Assembly (NCBI GenBank): GCA_003118195.1
Contig: BEXV01000057.1
Coordinates: forward strand, 80,794-144,793
DNA from: Hemicentrotus pulcherrimus
Lineage: Eukaryota > Echinodermata > Echinoidea > Camarodonta > Strongylocentrotidae
Reading direction: 5' to 3'
Length of the DNA: 64,000 nucleotides
Position 1 is the first letter of the stretch; each line of letters starts with the position of its first letter. This document shows, in pieces, positions 26,360-39,889 of this stretch. The position numbers and the translations under genes are program-made. The notes under the pieces were generated by a model. The model made no database searches. It saw only the letters and a list, made by a program, of their open reading frames with translations, and was not told the origin of the DNA.

Positions 26360-26540
26360 GCCCCGTAGGTTCGATGTCTGTACGTTGATTGATCACTCAA
26401 ACAATGATTAATGCATCCACTTATAGGGAAAGTCTTCCATGTGATTAATGGCATGCCTAATTGTATGAACTCATCCAGTGATAGAGCCGCTGACTGCGCA
26501 GTAAATTGATTCCTCAAGATTTATTTTATTTGTGATTCAG
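26360..26540. promoter_or_regulatory. Homeodomain-site-rich intronic segment
   Basis: ATGATTAATGCAT (26403-26415), GTGATTAATGG, CCTAATTG and AAATTGATTCC fall within about 150 bp. The density of TAAT/ATTA-type cores suggests a regulatory module, but AT-rich DNA produces such cores by chance. Confidence 0.28.
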
Positions 26541-27544
26541 TCCTAAGAATCAATCAATGTGTTTGATAACATGCAGCTCTTGCCATTCATAAGAATTTTC
26601 TCATTCACTTGTGATATCTCTATTTCTATTAAAATAGTTCTTTATACTCATATTATGAACATAATTTTGCTTGTATATATATTATATATTACAACAGATG
26701 CTGATATGTTTTACAAAACCATTAAAAAAAAAAATTTTAAAACATGAAAATCAATAAAGGTGCCCCCATATACAAGTGTTCCCAGATTGAACCCATGTGC
26801 ATGTTATTGGTATTTGAAAATATATTACAGTAGAATCAAGATTGTTATGAACATTGATCAAATGCATTGTGATTGCAATATAAATGAAAATATAATTCTT
26901 AAGATATAACCAGTTACAAAATGTCCAATATAACTGGATTTCCCCTTCTCTTTCAAGAATAAAGCATTCAAATAATTTACATGCATGTACATCCTTTGCT
27001 ATTGCAAGAAGACAAAAAGACAAACGGCATAAATCAATTACTGAAAAAACTATTTCAGATTAATTAAACATTTTCCCTTGATTTGTCTTCAATTTCTGTT
27101 TCAATATTCAATGCATAAGCATAATATTCCTTTATTTATTTGGTTAGAAAGTACAAAATGGCAGTTGGCTAAACAGATTATAGGAGCACTTTCTGCTACC
27201 ACTTAAGGTTACTACAATGCATTACAACATCAAAGGGGCCTAATGAAAATGCAAATACACCTTGTTATTAACAAACATGTACAACAGATTGGTTGATTTT
27301 CAATTTTCTTTGAAGCTCAATAAAGAAATTGGGTTTGCTTATTGAAGGATGATATCAAAAGAGAGAAATGGTCGTGTGTATGATGGATTTCAAATCTTGT
27401 TTGAATAGATCTGGGCCTCTATGAATCTCTTTTTATAATATATTCAGGATTGGGGATGTTGTCAAAAATTGTCTTTCTTTCACAGTTGAACATCTGTATA
27501 TGAACACATGTCAAACTGCAAATAGTTATACGGTGTACATATAC

Positions 27545-27801
27545 TGTGCCTCCGTCTATCCTTCTCTTCGCTCAATCTGTCTTTCTCTTTCTCCTTCTGT
27601 CCCCTATCCCTCCTTCTCTCTAGTGGTATTATTATTTCTCCCCCTTTCTCTCTCTTCTTTACCATTTTTTGTGAGCCCCCCCCCCCTCCTCCTAACATAT
27701 ACATGGCCATCTCCATGTCAATGTGTTCTGTCTATTTGTCTCTCCCTATCTTAGAACTTCCTCCCTCTCCTCTCTTTCTCTCTCTCCTACCCCCCCCCCC
27801 C

Positions 27802-27850
<49 letters not shown>

Positions 27851-27990
27851 TCTTTCTCTCTCTTTCTCTCTCCCCTCTCCTCTCTCTCTCTCTCCTTCTC
27901 TCCTAGCTAGCTCTCTCTCTCTCCCCCCTTTCTCTCTTTCTCACGCCACATTTCTTTCTTCTCTTTCTCTCTCTCCTTTTTAGTCTCATG
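27545..27990. repeat. Polypyrimidine tract with poly-C and (CT)n
   Basis: CT-rich DNA includes a run of about 23 C at 27790-27812 followed directly by about fifteen CT units. The long Leu/Ser/Pro frames here are artefacts. Confidence 0.95.
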
Positions 27991-28794
27991 CAACAACATC
28001 TAACAACCTCAATCACAAGATCAATGAAGATGAAAACATTTGAACCGAGATTTGAACCAAGTCCCTTTCCTGTGGGATGTAGGCCCATATGTCCTTAAAC
28101 CATGTGCACAAATGATTGGAGTTCTTCCAAACACGGCCGAGTGTACAGAGATAGGGGGTATAAGAAAGAGCCATGGACATGCTAGAAAAGTGCGGTGATA
28201 CAGTCATGGTTAGCGGAGGGAAGAGCGCTGAAATGGTTTTAGAGAAGGGGAGAGAGGACTTGGGCTTCTAAGAGTAGTGGTCGTGACGGAGAGACAGAGA
28301 ATGGAGACGTAAGAGGTGTGAGCGTGTTAAACAAGCCCTCTTCGAGTTATACACCGGACACTCTGTAAGCACTCGGGAAGTACTTGGGAGGAAGAGAGAA
28401 GGGGGGAGGAAGAGAGAAGGGGGCAGAGAGGGATGGGATTGGCTGTAAAAAAAGAGTCCAAGATGCATCATTAGCAGGTGGAATCAAAAGAAGGGCAAGG
28501 ATAAGAGAGAGAGCAAGAGGATAGGATCATATGGTCAAAAAGATGAAATAAATTGATTTGGATCAGTAGGCCGTACATCTTCAAGTTCATTTAATTAAGG
28601 CAGATGAGGAGAAAGTTTAAATTTATATAAAGCAACAAAGTATGCAGATTATCCTACAAGAAGAGTGACCATGCTCCATACTAACAAATTGTTTCAATAT
28701 TTAGGGTTTATTAATTCCCTAAATTGGGTAGTGGGTGATCCCATGAATGTACCTCTCATCTTTCTGTACAGTCATTGTTAATCCCCCCTCCCTC

Positions 28795-28855
28795 TATCTT
28801 TCTCTCACCCTCTCTCTCTCTCTTTCTATCTCTTTTTCTTTCTCTCTCATTATCC
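28795..28855. repeat. CT-rich microsatellite
   Basis: Imperfect CT units. Confidence 0.9.
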
Positions 28856-30379
28856 CTTCAATAGTTTTATAACAGCTTTATACTTTTCTATGAATTGAAT
28901 GTTACCATGCGAGTAACTCCTTGTGCACACATAAAAGGAACATACTTTTGTGTAAGAGCCGAAATGTAGCAGACTCTTGATAATCAACAATGTGCATAAT
29001 TTGATTCTAAATCTTTACAAAACACATATTAACTATTCTCAGCATTCTTTATCCAAATAATACAAACCACAAAATATTCCTTTTAAAACCCAAACCTCAA
29101 ATCTGTTTTGTCCAACAAGAAGTTGCTCTTGTAGCCCTTTTTCCTCAGCTCCTATTTATGAAATTTCTTAAAATTCTGTTTTGCTAATTGGCCATGCACT
29201 ACTGGCGCCATTGTATGTTACGGATTAAGGCTAGAGGCCCATTGACTAGCACTGTTTCCTTTAACTACAGCCAATGTCTTTCCCAAATTGTCACATGACA
29301 GATTTACTGACTGAGAGAGATTTATGATACAAGTGCAAGTCTCTAAATTTGCCAGAGGTAAATTATTTGTTGCCCACAGACAAAAAGGATATGTTGAACT
29401 TACTAAAGACCATTCCTCATAAACTGACATATTTATGACCATTTAATCTGTATGGAAATCCTTCAAAATACAAAATGTGCACTTGATATGCTCCTGCTAT
29501 TACTGGCACCATGGTCATTATGCTAGATTATTCAATTATTACAAATAGCTCATAAGAAATATCCATACATGAAGCTTTTAGAAAGGACTGCTGGAGATTA
29601 ATTCTAAAAATCAAAGTCCTATTTCCAAGGTTGCTGATGCTTGAAAAAGAAAGGGGGAAAAAGACTGAACATTCTCCTCTTTATTCGGAACGACATATTA
29701 CTCTTGGTGATGCTGAAAGACATTGTTACAAAAGAAAATGAATAATTATTTAGTTGTTACCAAGAATTAGCAAAAATTTAAACAAAAAAAATGAAAATAA
29801 TTAGTCATTTCGTGAACTACAAAAGTTGTTTTTGCAAAGTTAAAAGAGAGCAATGCAGATTGAAGTTTTTTGTCACATACATAGAGAAACCATATGAATA
29901 CTCAGTCATATTCCTTCACATTTATTGCCCTTTAAGCTTTGACCAATTATGTTTTGTTTTTTTTTTCTCTCTGTATAGCCTTTGTTGGTGATATTTCAAA
30001 AGTACACAGCACACCCTAATCTCCTCTACCTCTGATTTATTGATCATCAAAACTCTATAAAAGAACATTTACTTAAGAACTTTCCGACAATATCATCAAG
30101 CATTTTTGGATGGAAAAAAAAAATCCATGGTTAGTGAGGTGTGTCCTAAAAGAAGCCCTAGTGTTAAGCTTACCCACTTTATTCAAAATGACCGTTACCC
30201 TAATTTCCTTCTAATGAGGTTCTCATTATAATCCTCACAAGTACTACGTCAATCCAGTTATATTGTCGCAGCTTTTAACTACGGGAAGTAATGGATTCTC
30301 ATAATTACATTGCAGAGAAGAAATACACACATATGTCATTTTGGTAAATAGACCACTTATCAAGTTAGATTTGACGGCT

Positions 30380-31400
30380 TGGAGGAAGTCGAGCAGAGAA
30401 TGACGTGGGTACCGTTCGGGAGTGTGAAAAATCTCATCAAAAAGATGGAAGTGCTTTTCATTAAAGCCTACTCAAGCGGTCATCATCAGATGATTCCTGA
30501 TCATTCCCTCAATGTGCAGAGGGGAAATCACAGTCATCAATATGTCTGATTAAGTGGATATCTTTCCTTTGAAACGACCCTCTGTAGGCTCATTTGTATG
30601 CAGGGTGCAAACGAGGTGATATAAAGCAGTCATTAAGAGGGAGACAAACAGAACTCTGGCTGGTGCTCTCAATGTGTCGGAACACAATACCGGTTGTTGA
30701 CAGAGTCGCGCTACATCCATTAGGCCCCGCGATTGGCTACGATTTAGGCCATCTAATATTCATGATGTAACAACTCTATATCATTTACAAAGCACAATCA
30801 GAACAGAGATGGGGCACTTATTTTGCCTGTGTGAAGTTCAATGTGGCTGGCTGCTAAATGTACCATCATGGAAAGGCAAATGATCTTTTCACGCTGCGCA
30901 AGCCGAGAAGTGCATCGTGGTTTGTGCCATGAGGTCAGACGATCAGCCATGGAGACATGCACCACCGGTCGAATCCCGTCATCAAGGAACTGCTTCCGGA
31001 AAATCCAATCGGTGCAGACAATTAAACGATCCACTGTTTGGTATTCATGACGGCTCACAGTGATCTTCAGAAAGACCCAGTAATTTAATTGTAAAATTGA
31101 CCCACGTAGTGCCTTACAAACTGCAGACCTGTAGCGGTAATACTCTCCTAAAGACATCCAGCTTCTAGCCTCTTTATTGGCAGACAAAGTAACATTATGA
31201 GAGATGGTGAAAACAGATTCCTGATCAATTAGACGAGAGACTAGGCATGGATTTGGGACCGTCATGGAAGCATGACAGGTGATGAGAACTCATTTACATC
31301 TTGATTGGGTGGTATGAACTAACAGACTACCCAGAACTGGGCCATGCAGTCTCAGCCATTCCTCTGGAGGATGAGTCTAAGAATAGGCTAAAATGGGTGG
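30380..31400. promoter_or_regulatory. Long complex island, candidate regulatory module
   Basis: About 1 kb of mixed-composition DNA with a reverse CCAAT (GATTGGCT near 30731). A minus-strand frame 30798-31265 is open for 155 codons, one of the longest repeat-free frames. Its product has no domain I recognise and no matching splice pattern. Regulatory DNA is the more likely reading. Confidence 0.33.
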
Positions 31401-32059
31401 ATGATAGGTGGTCGAGAATCAAATTTTAAAGAATCCAATGCATGAAATTCCTACACTTCTGATCTCGACTACCAAGAAAATTCCTGTCACCGTCATTCCC
31501 CCTTTTTTATTGTTAGAATATCAAATTTCAAAGAGCAAAAGACCAATGTTGAAGTAAAGATCAAAACAATGTGTTTTTGTAGTTTATCGGTGGAAAATTA
31601 TATATACCTAATTATATGAGGAAAGTAGAATCATAAAATTGCATCTAAAGAATATAGATTTTTTGGGCCATAATATATATTGTCTCTTGAAAGCAAAAAA
31701 GGAAAAAACTCTAGATAAATTATATGATTTGTAGGCCTTCTGGCACTGAGCAGACAAAAAAAGAAATTCTTTTATGCTTAAAATGAAAATGAATCTTCCA
31801 TCCTACTTACTCCATGAATGGAATGCAATATCCCACTATGATTTAGTGGTTATCTACATGCTAGAAGTTTAAGAACTCAAACTGTGTTTCTCTAACATAC
31901 CAAATCATACATCCAATAATAACTTGATACAACATTCCAAAAATGCCAAGTGGTAAGCTTGACTAAGTATGAATGGATCTCCAGCACGCTCCTATCGAAA
32001 AGAGGGCTTTGCAATTTATGATTTGAGGAGAATAAAAAGCAGGACTCCTCAAAGTACAA

Positions 32060-32560
32060 AAGGACAGGTTTCCTGCTAGTGAGCCGAGAAAAGCAAATCG
32101 TCCTTGACTTCCCATGCTGCTTGAAGCAACCCGCTGTCCTAACACGGCTAGCTCTTTAGGAGTCCATGTGGGCAGGGTGCCCCAATCAAACGAATCGACA
32201 GGTATCACACCTCTAGATCAAGCATACCATCACCTCAACCACACCAGACCTACTCCAGCTGAACAACAATCATACCCCCCTGGTATCATTCTCAATATCC
32301 AAGACCCCAACACCTCGTTCCTAACCATTGTTGACTCTTGTCCAAACAATTGCCTTCCTAGGCTTCAATTAACCGCCGATACTTTCCGGGGATAAAGCAG
32401 TATCGATCGGCCAAGGAACAAGATTTTCAGGGCAAATGTGAAGGGAAATCAGGTTTTCAGTCAGATTCGACGCCTCACAATCTCCGCAGATGTTTTGAGG
32501 GAGCTGGGACCATTGCAGGGTGTCATCGTACGGATATTGGCAAAAAACTGCTGTGTAATT
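32060..32560. promoter_or_regulatory. Complex intronic island, candidate regulatory module
   Basis: Less AT-rich. The plus frame 32114-32395 (93 codons) is unremarkable. Confidence 0.28.
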
Positions 32561-32939
32561 GAAAGGATGATGATGGTGGGTGGGAGCAGTTAAGAAGGGA
32601 AGAAAAGCGTAATAAGAAATTTAGAAGATGGATGTCACCAAAGGGCATTGTGTACAGGTGGTCTCCGGCTATCTCATTCACTACAGCAATAGGAACATTA
32701 CATGGTTGATCTATATATGATTCAATTGCCTTTTAAAGCTGATTGCCTATACATTAAAGAAATCAACACATAGACACTCTCCAGCAAGTGGTCATATAGA
32801 CAGGGTGAGAATGCATTAACCCACTCTAGGCCCCACCCTCTGAAATAATACACATAGGACATAGATAAGAAGAGTATCAGGGTTGTGAGGGTTAATCAGG
32901 GAATGGATGACACAATGGGACTTGGTTTGAAATCAGCAA

Positions 32940-33180
32940 GAGGTCTCTAACAGGTGGTTTGGTAAGGGTCTTGAGACGGGCGTGTTAGCCTTGAAAGGTG
33001 CTTCTTCCTCCTCAACTCCCCCATGTCAGGCAGAGAAAGGGACAAGTGAGATACAAATGTGTGACCTATCCTCCACAAAAACATCAAGGATACCCAAGAC
33101 TGAGGGTGATGAACTTCCCACACGGGCGGGCGGGCCTCTGAAAGAGAGGAGACTTTCCATCAAGCCGGAAAGAAAAGTGA
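32940..33180. promoter_or_regulatory. Complex intronic island
   Basis: Contains a GGGCGGGCGGGC GC-box-like run near 33124. No coding signal. Confidence 0.22.
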
Positions 33181-34609
33181 TTGGATTTCAAAGAAATGGA
33201 TAAAGCGATGGAAAAGAGACACATAGGATCTTGTGTTTACTTTTAAAGGAGGAGAAAGATAACCGCTTATGAGCTAGAGCCTGGTAAAGATTGTTACACC
33301 TCAACCTCTCTGTGGGTAATATGATTGGGACTCTTTGGGAGTTCAATATTATAGCGGCTAAGATGATGAGGCGTTAATGAGAACGAGCGGTGAGATCAAA
33401 AGGATTTCAGGGTACCTACTGAGAAGTAAGCATGTGTGCATCCTGAAGAGATGAAAGGGTTCAGAGTGAAGCAGACCATTTTTAATGGTTTGCACAACCA
33501 ACTTCTGAAATGACCCATTAAGAGATGAAATAAAAATAAATAAGCAGGCGTTAATTAACCCTGCCAATGCCTGAGTTGCAATTGAGAACTATAAAGAACT
33601 GCCAATAATTTAAAATGGGAAGTAATATTCATTTGTTCTGAAGTGTTGTCCCTGGTCGAGACAGCTGCAGAATCAGAAACAGTGGTTTTAGAAAGATTAC
33701 AACATTTTCTTACAAAAAATAGCTTTTTTCACATCAAAGTTTAGTAAACTTTCAATTTGATTTACACACCAAAAAAAAAGCATCTGGATATTGATACTAC
33801 ACTCAGTCCATAACCCATCGTCGAAAATTCTATCCTCGTCAAGGAATTCTTCGTGCACAAAATGAATGCACATTCTCTATTTCCTCATGGGTTTTTCTAT
33901 CATACGGTTACTGTGGAGGAATACTGCAAGTGTAGAGTCGCCGTAGCTACTATGTCCCCTTATAGAATCTCTCCCGGGTATAGAGCGGCAAGTTTTCAAA
34001 CCACTCAACTACAACATCACTGTCCTCATCTAAAATAAATAAAAAGCATTCTTCCAATATAACAATATTACTCAGTCTCTTCTCTCGACTAATTTCTTCC
34101 AAAAATATAAGCAAACAACCTAGTTATGATTTACTACGCCCTATTTGCATGATGAAAATGTACATTGTGCTCTTGTTCCATGAACTTAAGAGTACATTTT
34201 TTGATTTGGAGGGAGGAGCCGGAGGGATTTTCTGTGTTCTATATGACAAGAAAACATGAACAATATTTCTGCTCTTCTTTTTTTAAGAAACGCAGATAAG
34301 TTTTCTTCTAACAGCTTCCTGAGGTGGAAAATTTCCATCACACCAATTCTGAAACTCTTGAAGTCACGATGTAAGAATGTGAGAGTGGATTTAGTCCTAG
34401 AGAGCAGATGACTCTATTACAGTCACTTAATGATTCATGATCGGATTCTACTTGCTGGAAGCACTGATTCTTACCGCTATCAAACACATGACACCCCAAA
34501 TATATGACCAGCTCATGAAGGAAAGAAAGAGAACAGCTACACTGACTTGCAAGTGGAAAACAATCTATTTCTGGGTGCCAAAACTTCCATGCAATTATCT
34601 CACTAGTGT

Positions 34610-34830
34610 CAAAACTCCTTTCTCATTACTTCACGTCCATTTCAAGTTTGGCGGACCCCAGAGTGGCGCGGCGCCCCCACACCTTCCACGCGATTACACG
34701 GGCTCATGATGAGCTCTCACACGTCACGGTGCGCACGGCGAGCGTGATGCGCGCCGACACTTCAACCACGGGGAATTCGCTTGCCCACCCTCCGCCGACG
34801 TGAGAGCTGTCGATTGGATGGGAGAAGAAT
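34610..34830. promoter_or_regulatory. CpG-rich island, candidate promoter or enhancer
   Basis: By eye, the densest CpG cluster in the window (GGCGCGGCGCC, CACGTCACGGTGCGCACGG, GATGCGCGCCGAC). It is sharply bounded by AT-rich DNA. It could be an internal promoter, an enhancer core or a recent insertion. No first exon was recognised next to it. Confidence 0.35.
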
Positions 34831-35699
34831 GTTTGAGGAGAAGGAGATGGAGAGGATTGTTGGGTAATGGGATGGAAAATGTGGCAAATGATACTGCATA
34901 TCCCTGCCTGCTCAGCCATATGTTATGAAAATATGATAGTGATACCATGTTAATCTCTAGAGTAAAATACAGACGAGGAGGTCAACAAGCCAACATATTG
35001 TTCATACCAAGAAAACATTTTTTTTCTTGTGTCATACCTCTGACTAGCCACCATCACACCTATCCCGTAGCTGTTTGAAACATGATACAATGGGTCAATT
35101 AAACTTTTTTTCCATAAACAGATCCTTAAACAACAATAAACTTTATATCTAAACATAGTATGCAGTGAGAGAATTTTGAAGATCTTGTAGAAACGGGATG
35201 TTCTTTCACCTATTGAATGTCAAATTAGCGTCCATGGATTTAGTTTTAATAGCAATCACATTTTGGGCTAATTCTTGGTTCTCTCACCCTCTAAAGAAAA
35301 AGGGATATATTAAGATAAGATCCTCTAAAGAAAATTACAAAATGGAAGGGGTAGTAGAGGAACTATTCACTTCTACACCAATCCTGGTGATCAATATGAC
35401 TCATAGGCTATCCGTCACTTTATTTATATCTTTATACATTATGCATAGTAATTGTATGTTGTGCTCTAGAAGAATTGATTTTTATCAATACCATCAATTA
35501 TCTAATTCATCTCATCTTGTTAAGCCATCTATACGCCAAAGACGTTTGGGGATTTTCCATACACATAATGAAAGTGACATAAACAAAAGAATAAGCTTTA
35601 TATGAATTCACAACTCAGGTTCTCCATTCATGTAGGCCTATATATACAATCACAAATATATCCCTGACATGAGATATCTCTGTGAGTCTCTGATGGGTA

Positions 35700-36130
35700 A
35701 TTAATCTCATCAAACCTCTGTAAGCTATGACAGTCCGCTCCTCTTTAGACACACAGTATGTCAAAGGTCGCATTCGCCAAATCAGGGCCCCTTTATGCGT
35801 CCCCGGGGACCATCGTAATATTTCTGCTGGTGAAATTGGAGACATTGTTCATAAATTCAAGCGACGATGTCATTACCGTCTTGAGGAATGGCCGCCCCGC
35901 GCCTCTGCTCCCATCGCCAATGATGACGGCGACAATGCTGCCCTCTCGTACCCGCTGATTCCGGCGCATGTTTAACACATGTACGGCCGGCGCTGCGTGC
36001 GGGAGCCCATTCATCACTTATTCATGTCTTCTGTCTGACTCTCCCCAACACCGCAATGGCCCAAAGTTGTGATTGCTGCCATATTGGATTACCGCTCTAA
36101 TTTATCAGCCATCCGATGCGCATAGACGGG
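35700..36130. promoter_or_regulatory. Complex intronic island, candidate regulatory module
   Basis: The core at 35780-36010 is GC-richer. The end carries TTGGATTACC and TCTAATTTATC homeodomain-like sites. Overlapping frames of 66-82 codons on both strands have no known product. Confidence 0.33.
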
Positions 36131-36747
36131 GTTTTCAACAACACTCATCTCCCCTTCCATCTTCTCAAGCGTTTTCACACCGACAAGGAAGTGGTGATGT
36201 ATCTAAATAGATATGATCAAACACCTTCAAGTGTTATACACATTTGGATTCCATTCTATCCCCTACCAATCATCCTCTTTCTGAATGAATACCGACATTG
36301 TGTGTTTATCAAAGAATAACACAATGCAATGATGAAGCTGGAGGAAAGCTAAAAGTGAAGAAAAACATATCTGCTGAATTATCAAATTTATTCCTTTACA
36401 AGATGTTGAGGATAAAATCTATCAAGAATTAGTATGAATTAGATAATATTGGATAAAATGCATGAATTTGATTGGTTAAATGCTTCAATTACTAATCTCA
36501 TATAAATCTGACCGATTAATCATGACCTACTTAAAACAAACTGGGAATTAATAATAAACTGGTGTAAAGAATGCCCCCTGGGTGAAATAAATAGACCTTG
36601 ATATAAATAGCAATTTCAATCTACCCGGAATAGTCACTCAAATTCACACTCCATTGTCAATTCCTTTGAGCATCATGCTTATACATGTAGTAGTATTTTT
36701 AAAAAATAAAAAAATAATTGAATACAATGTGCACTATCCTATAACTG

Positions 36748-36777
36748 ATGATGATGATAATGATGAAGATGATGTTT

Positions 36778-36830
<53 letters not shown>

Positions 36831-36965
36831 AGTGGTGGTGGTGGTGGTAATGATGATAAAGATGGTAGTAGCTCGTAGTGGTTGTAGTGATGATGATGTT
36901 TATGATAATGATGATGATGATGGTGGTGGGGGAAGTGGTGGTGGTTGTAAGTGATGATGATGATG
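36748..36965. repeat. (GAT)n/(GGT)n trinucleotide repeat
   Basis: About 20 GAT units, then GGT and mixed GAT/GGT units. The Asp-, Met- and His-rich frames are repeat artefacts. Confidence 0.96.
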
Positions 36966-37328
36966 ATAAATACTGATAAAAAGATTCATACGTATTAATA
37001 AAATCCATATCAAGATTAATTAAATTCATGTGCAATACTTTACACCTCTTCAGAACTATGTCACTTAAGGTCAATCCAATCGATTTTGATTGGTAGTGAC
37101 AGGGACTATCTAAGCATGGAGAGGGGTAACGTCATCACTGCCTAATGAAGGAACCACCATGGGTCTATTGAGGCTAAAATGAAATCATCCAGTCGTGCCA
37201 AGGATGGTAACACTTTTTTGAGGTATGTAATATCTAGCTACCTGTCCTCATATTAGTCTTGAGCAGTGACAGTCTGTGGTGTAGCCAGGGGATGTGCCCC
37301 TCCCCCAATTGAATGACAAAAAAAAGGA

Positions 37329-37335
<7 letters not shown>

Positions 37336-37371
<36 letters not shown>

Positions 37372-37377
37372 AGAGGG
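37336..37377. repeat. (GA)n microsatellite
   Basis: About fourteen GA units followed by a G run. Confidence 0.95.
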
Positions 37378-37799
37378 AGTGAGGGGGGAATCTAAGATGA
37401 TGATGTGAACCATTCTCACCACACCATCCCCTACACATTGGCATCCTTCTCTTGCATTTCATCCATCTGATTACAATGGTGCCCCTACCCCTTTCCAAAA
37501 ATTGCCCCCTCCTCCTATAGATGACGTGGCCCATGATATATATGCCACTTGTGAGTGATAATGAATGACAGGTCATAGCTGGTAGAGAAGCTATGCTCTG
37601 AATACCATGGCCATGTCTGTATCACTTTATATCATGAAATCACCATGTGTCTGGCAGAAAAAGGTACAACAATAAAAATGGGGTCACTGCTCCAAAATGC
37701 TTAGTTTACAAAAAGGTAAAGATACAATATAGAGAAGTTGAAACCCAACATATAGCGAACATTTCTTAAACTTTAATTTCTATCAGGAATTTTATCAAG

Positions 37800-38110
37800 A
37801 TCTCTTGCATTATTCCACAAACAAATCTGGGGATCTCTTCTGGATTCTTCACACGATTACAGGCCCTGGTGATCTGTGTAATTCATGGGGTATCGTTCGC
37901 CTCCCGTGATTTACAACCCGATAGAATTTTCTTCACAGGCATCCCCGGTCACGGGCGTAACAAAAAAAGAAGCAGAATGCAAACAAAAAACAAAAAAAAC
38001 ATGCATAGGGATTCACATGTAGATTAATTTCATGCTCGGTGTTGTGGATCTACAGACCTAATACATCATGCCTGACATCGCGGATAAACACCCGAATACT
38101 GATTGAGGCT
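37800..38110. promoter_or_regulatory. Complex intronic island, candidate regulatory module
   Basis: Two less AT-rich blocks (about 37840-37960 and 38030-38110) with GATTACAGG and CGCGGATAAACA (Fox/homeodomain-like) elements. Confidence 0.28.
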
Positions 38111-38863
38111 CTGTTTGAATATCTCTTTTTTATTAGTATTCTAGGATTTTCCCATTTTGATCACCAGGATAACTCCATGACGTATCATTTCATTATTAGT
38201 AGTTGATTTATTAAATCTATTAAATTGGAGAAACTATATGTTGCTTGGGGATTTGATACAAGTATGGATTACAAACCCTCTTTTGAGCGTAACTTTTGAG
38301 TATTCAGAAGTCTGTCGCCATATTCATTTCTCATAAACATTGTATACATCTAATAGAACGTATTTAACCAGTTTGGATGCGTCGTCTATTCTACATTTAA
38401 CGCACAATTATTTCACATTCTTCATAACATCAACAACAACAACAAACATTCTGCAAGAACATTTTCTAAATTCTGGGCTTTTTTAAAGAAGGGGACCTTC
38501 ACAAACATTTCAATGTTTGCAGTTTTGAAAAAAGGGTATTTTTGTTTGTTTTATATATTAAGGCACGCAATTTCGACCAAAAGAATTGTATAATTCAAAG
38601 AGGAACCTGTGAAAGGTATCATATCAGGCAAACTTTGTGAAAACAAGGTACTTTTTGTGAATGTATACTCGTAAAGCAAAATAGGGAAATCTTTGGAACA
38701 CATGTTGTACATTTTGAGGCAAATAGGGCTATACCATTCAATTTTTTGTTGTTGAATGTCTGCAAATAGGAGGTCACTTTTGACTCACTAACGATCATCT
38801 GCTACCCTTATGCAATATTCATTTTTTTTTGTCCAATTTTTTTCAACTGAATTGATCTGAGTT

Positions 38864-38872
38864 CTCTCTCTC

Positions 38873-38909
<37 letters not shown>
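38864..38909. repeat. (CT)n microsatellite
   Basis: About 22 CT units with one CG interruption. Confidence 0.96.
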
Positions 38910-38959
38910 ACATTGATGCTACAATGAAGAATCAAGATGCTCAAGATCCAAGACAATAG

Positions 38960-39056
38960 ATGTAAGACAATAGCTTGGTGTGTAACCTTCTGAAGACTGG
39001 TGTGGTTCTAGAATCACGCTTCAAAATCATTCATGCAGTTGCTGAACAAGGTCTCT
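38960..39056. repeat. Dispersed direct repeat, copy 1
   Basis: GTAAGACAATAGCTTG.TG.GT..AACCTTCTGA, then CACGCTTC..AA..ATTCATGCA. A related copy lies at about 39785-39885. Confidence 0.7.
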
Positions 39057-39475
39057 ATAAAATCGCACAGCGACTCAATGGTTATCATTTGTTATACATG
39101 AGTGAATTTACATACATGTCGGTAATGTCATCATTTGTATCATTGTCATAACTCTTTATAATAATAATTATTAACAATTTACATTTTTTGTGACAACGTA
39201 GAGACTCATGTCACACTAAAATCTTCATTAACCATACACAACTTAATTCTTACATAAAGATTAGATACTATGGCATCCAATTCCAAACACAAGTTTCAGA
39301 TACTGGAAAATAATGGTTTGTGCAGTATTAAACTTTTTATATTACCACATAAACGAAAATGATAGAAGAATTGTACTTAAGTTTTTTTTAAAGTGCTTCC
39401 TTACATTCATTTTTACTACAAAATGGTTATTCTAGATGAGGACTGTGGTTCACTATTTTTTGCTCATATCGTCGC

Positions 39476-39562
39476 AGTTTTCACGAAGTGACGGTAGTGA
39501 AAAAAAATTGCATTCACTTTGCATTACGATTTTCCTCACTACCATCACTTTGTGAAAACAAG
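39476..39562. repeat. Inverted repeat (hairpin), about 27-bp arms
   Basis: GTTTTCACGAAGTGACGGT on the left is the near-complement of ACCATCACTTTGTGAAAAC on the right, around a spacer of roughly 30 bases. Possibly a degenerate MITE. Confidence 0.7.
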
Positions 39563-39784
39563 GACGATATGTGGCCTCATATGTCATATCTATACCAGGT
39601 ATTTCTGAAACTTTGTGATATACAGGACGGTTACATACTATGATGCCTTCAAACTTCACTATCCCGACACATCTCTTTGAATTCATAGCCACCATTCACA
39701 ATAAATAACTAGACAGAGCTAAATGCCACACCAGTTGTCCACATAACCTTAAATAGAGAGAAACCACCACGCTTAAGATCTGAG

Positions 39785-39885
39785 ACAAAAGACTTAAGAC
39801 AATAGCTTGATGCGTTTAACCTTCTGAGGACAGGTCCATTTTTAGAGCCAAGCTTGTAACCACTCATGCATTGCCCTACAAGGTC
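39785..39885. repeat. Dispersed direct repeat, copy 2
   Basis: Shares AAGACAATAGCTTGATGCG, AACCTTCTGA and ACTCATGCA with 38960-39056, about 0.83 kb upstream, in the same orientation. Confidence 0.7.
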
Positions 39886-39889
39886 ACAT

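Noticed and set aside
27500..27983. Plus-strand Leu/Ser/Pro frames of 67-86 codons
   Set aside because: Generated by poly-C and CT repeats.
36739..37074. His/Tyr/Thr- and Asp-rich frames
   Set aside because: Trinucleotide GAT/GGT repeat read in different frames; no flanking coding signal.
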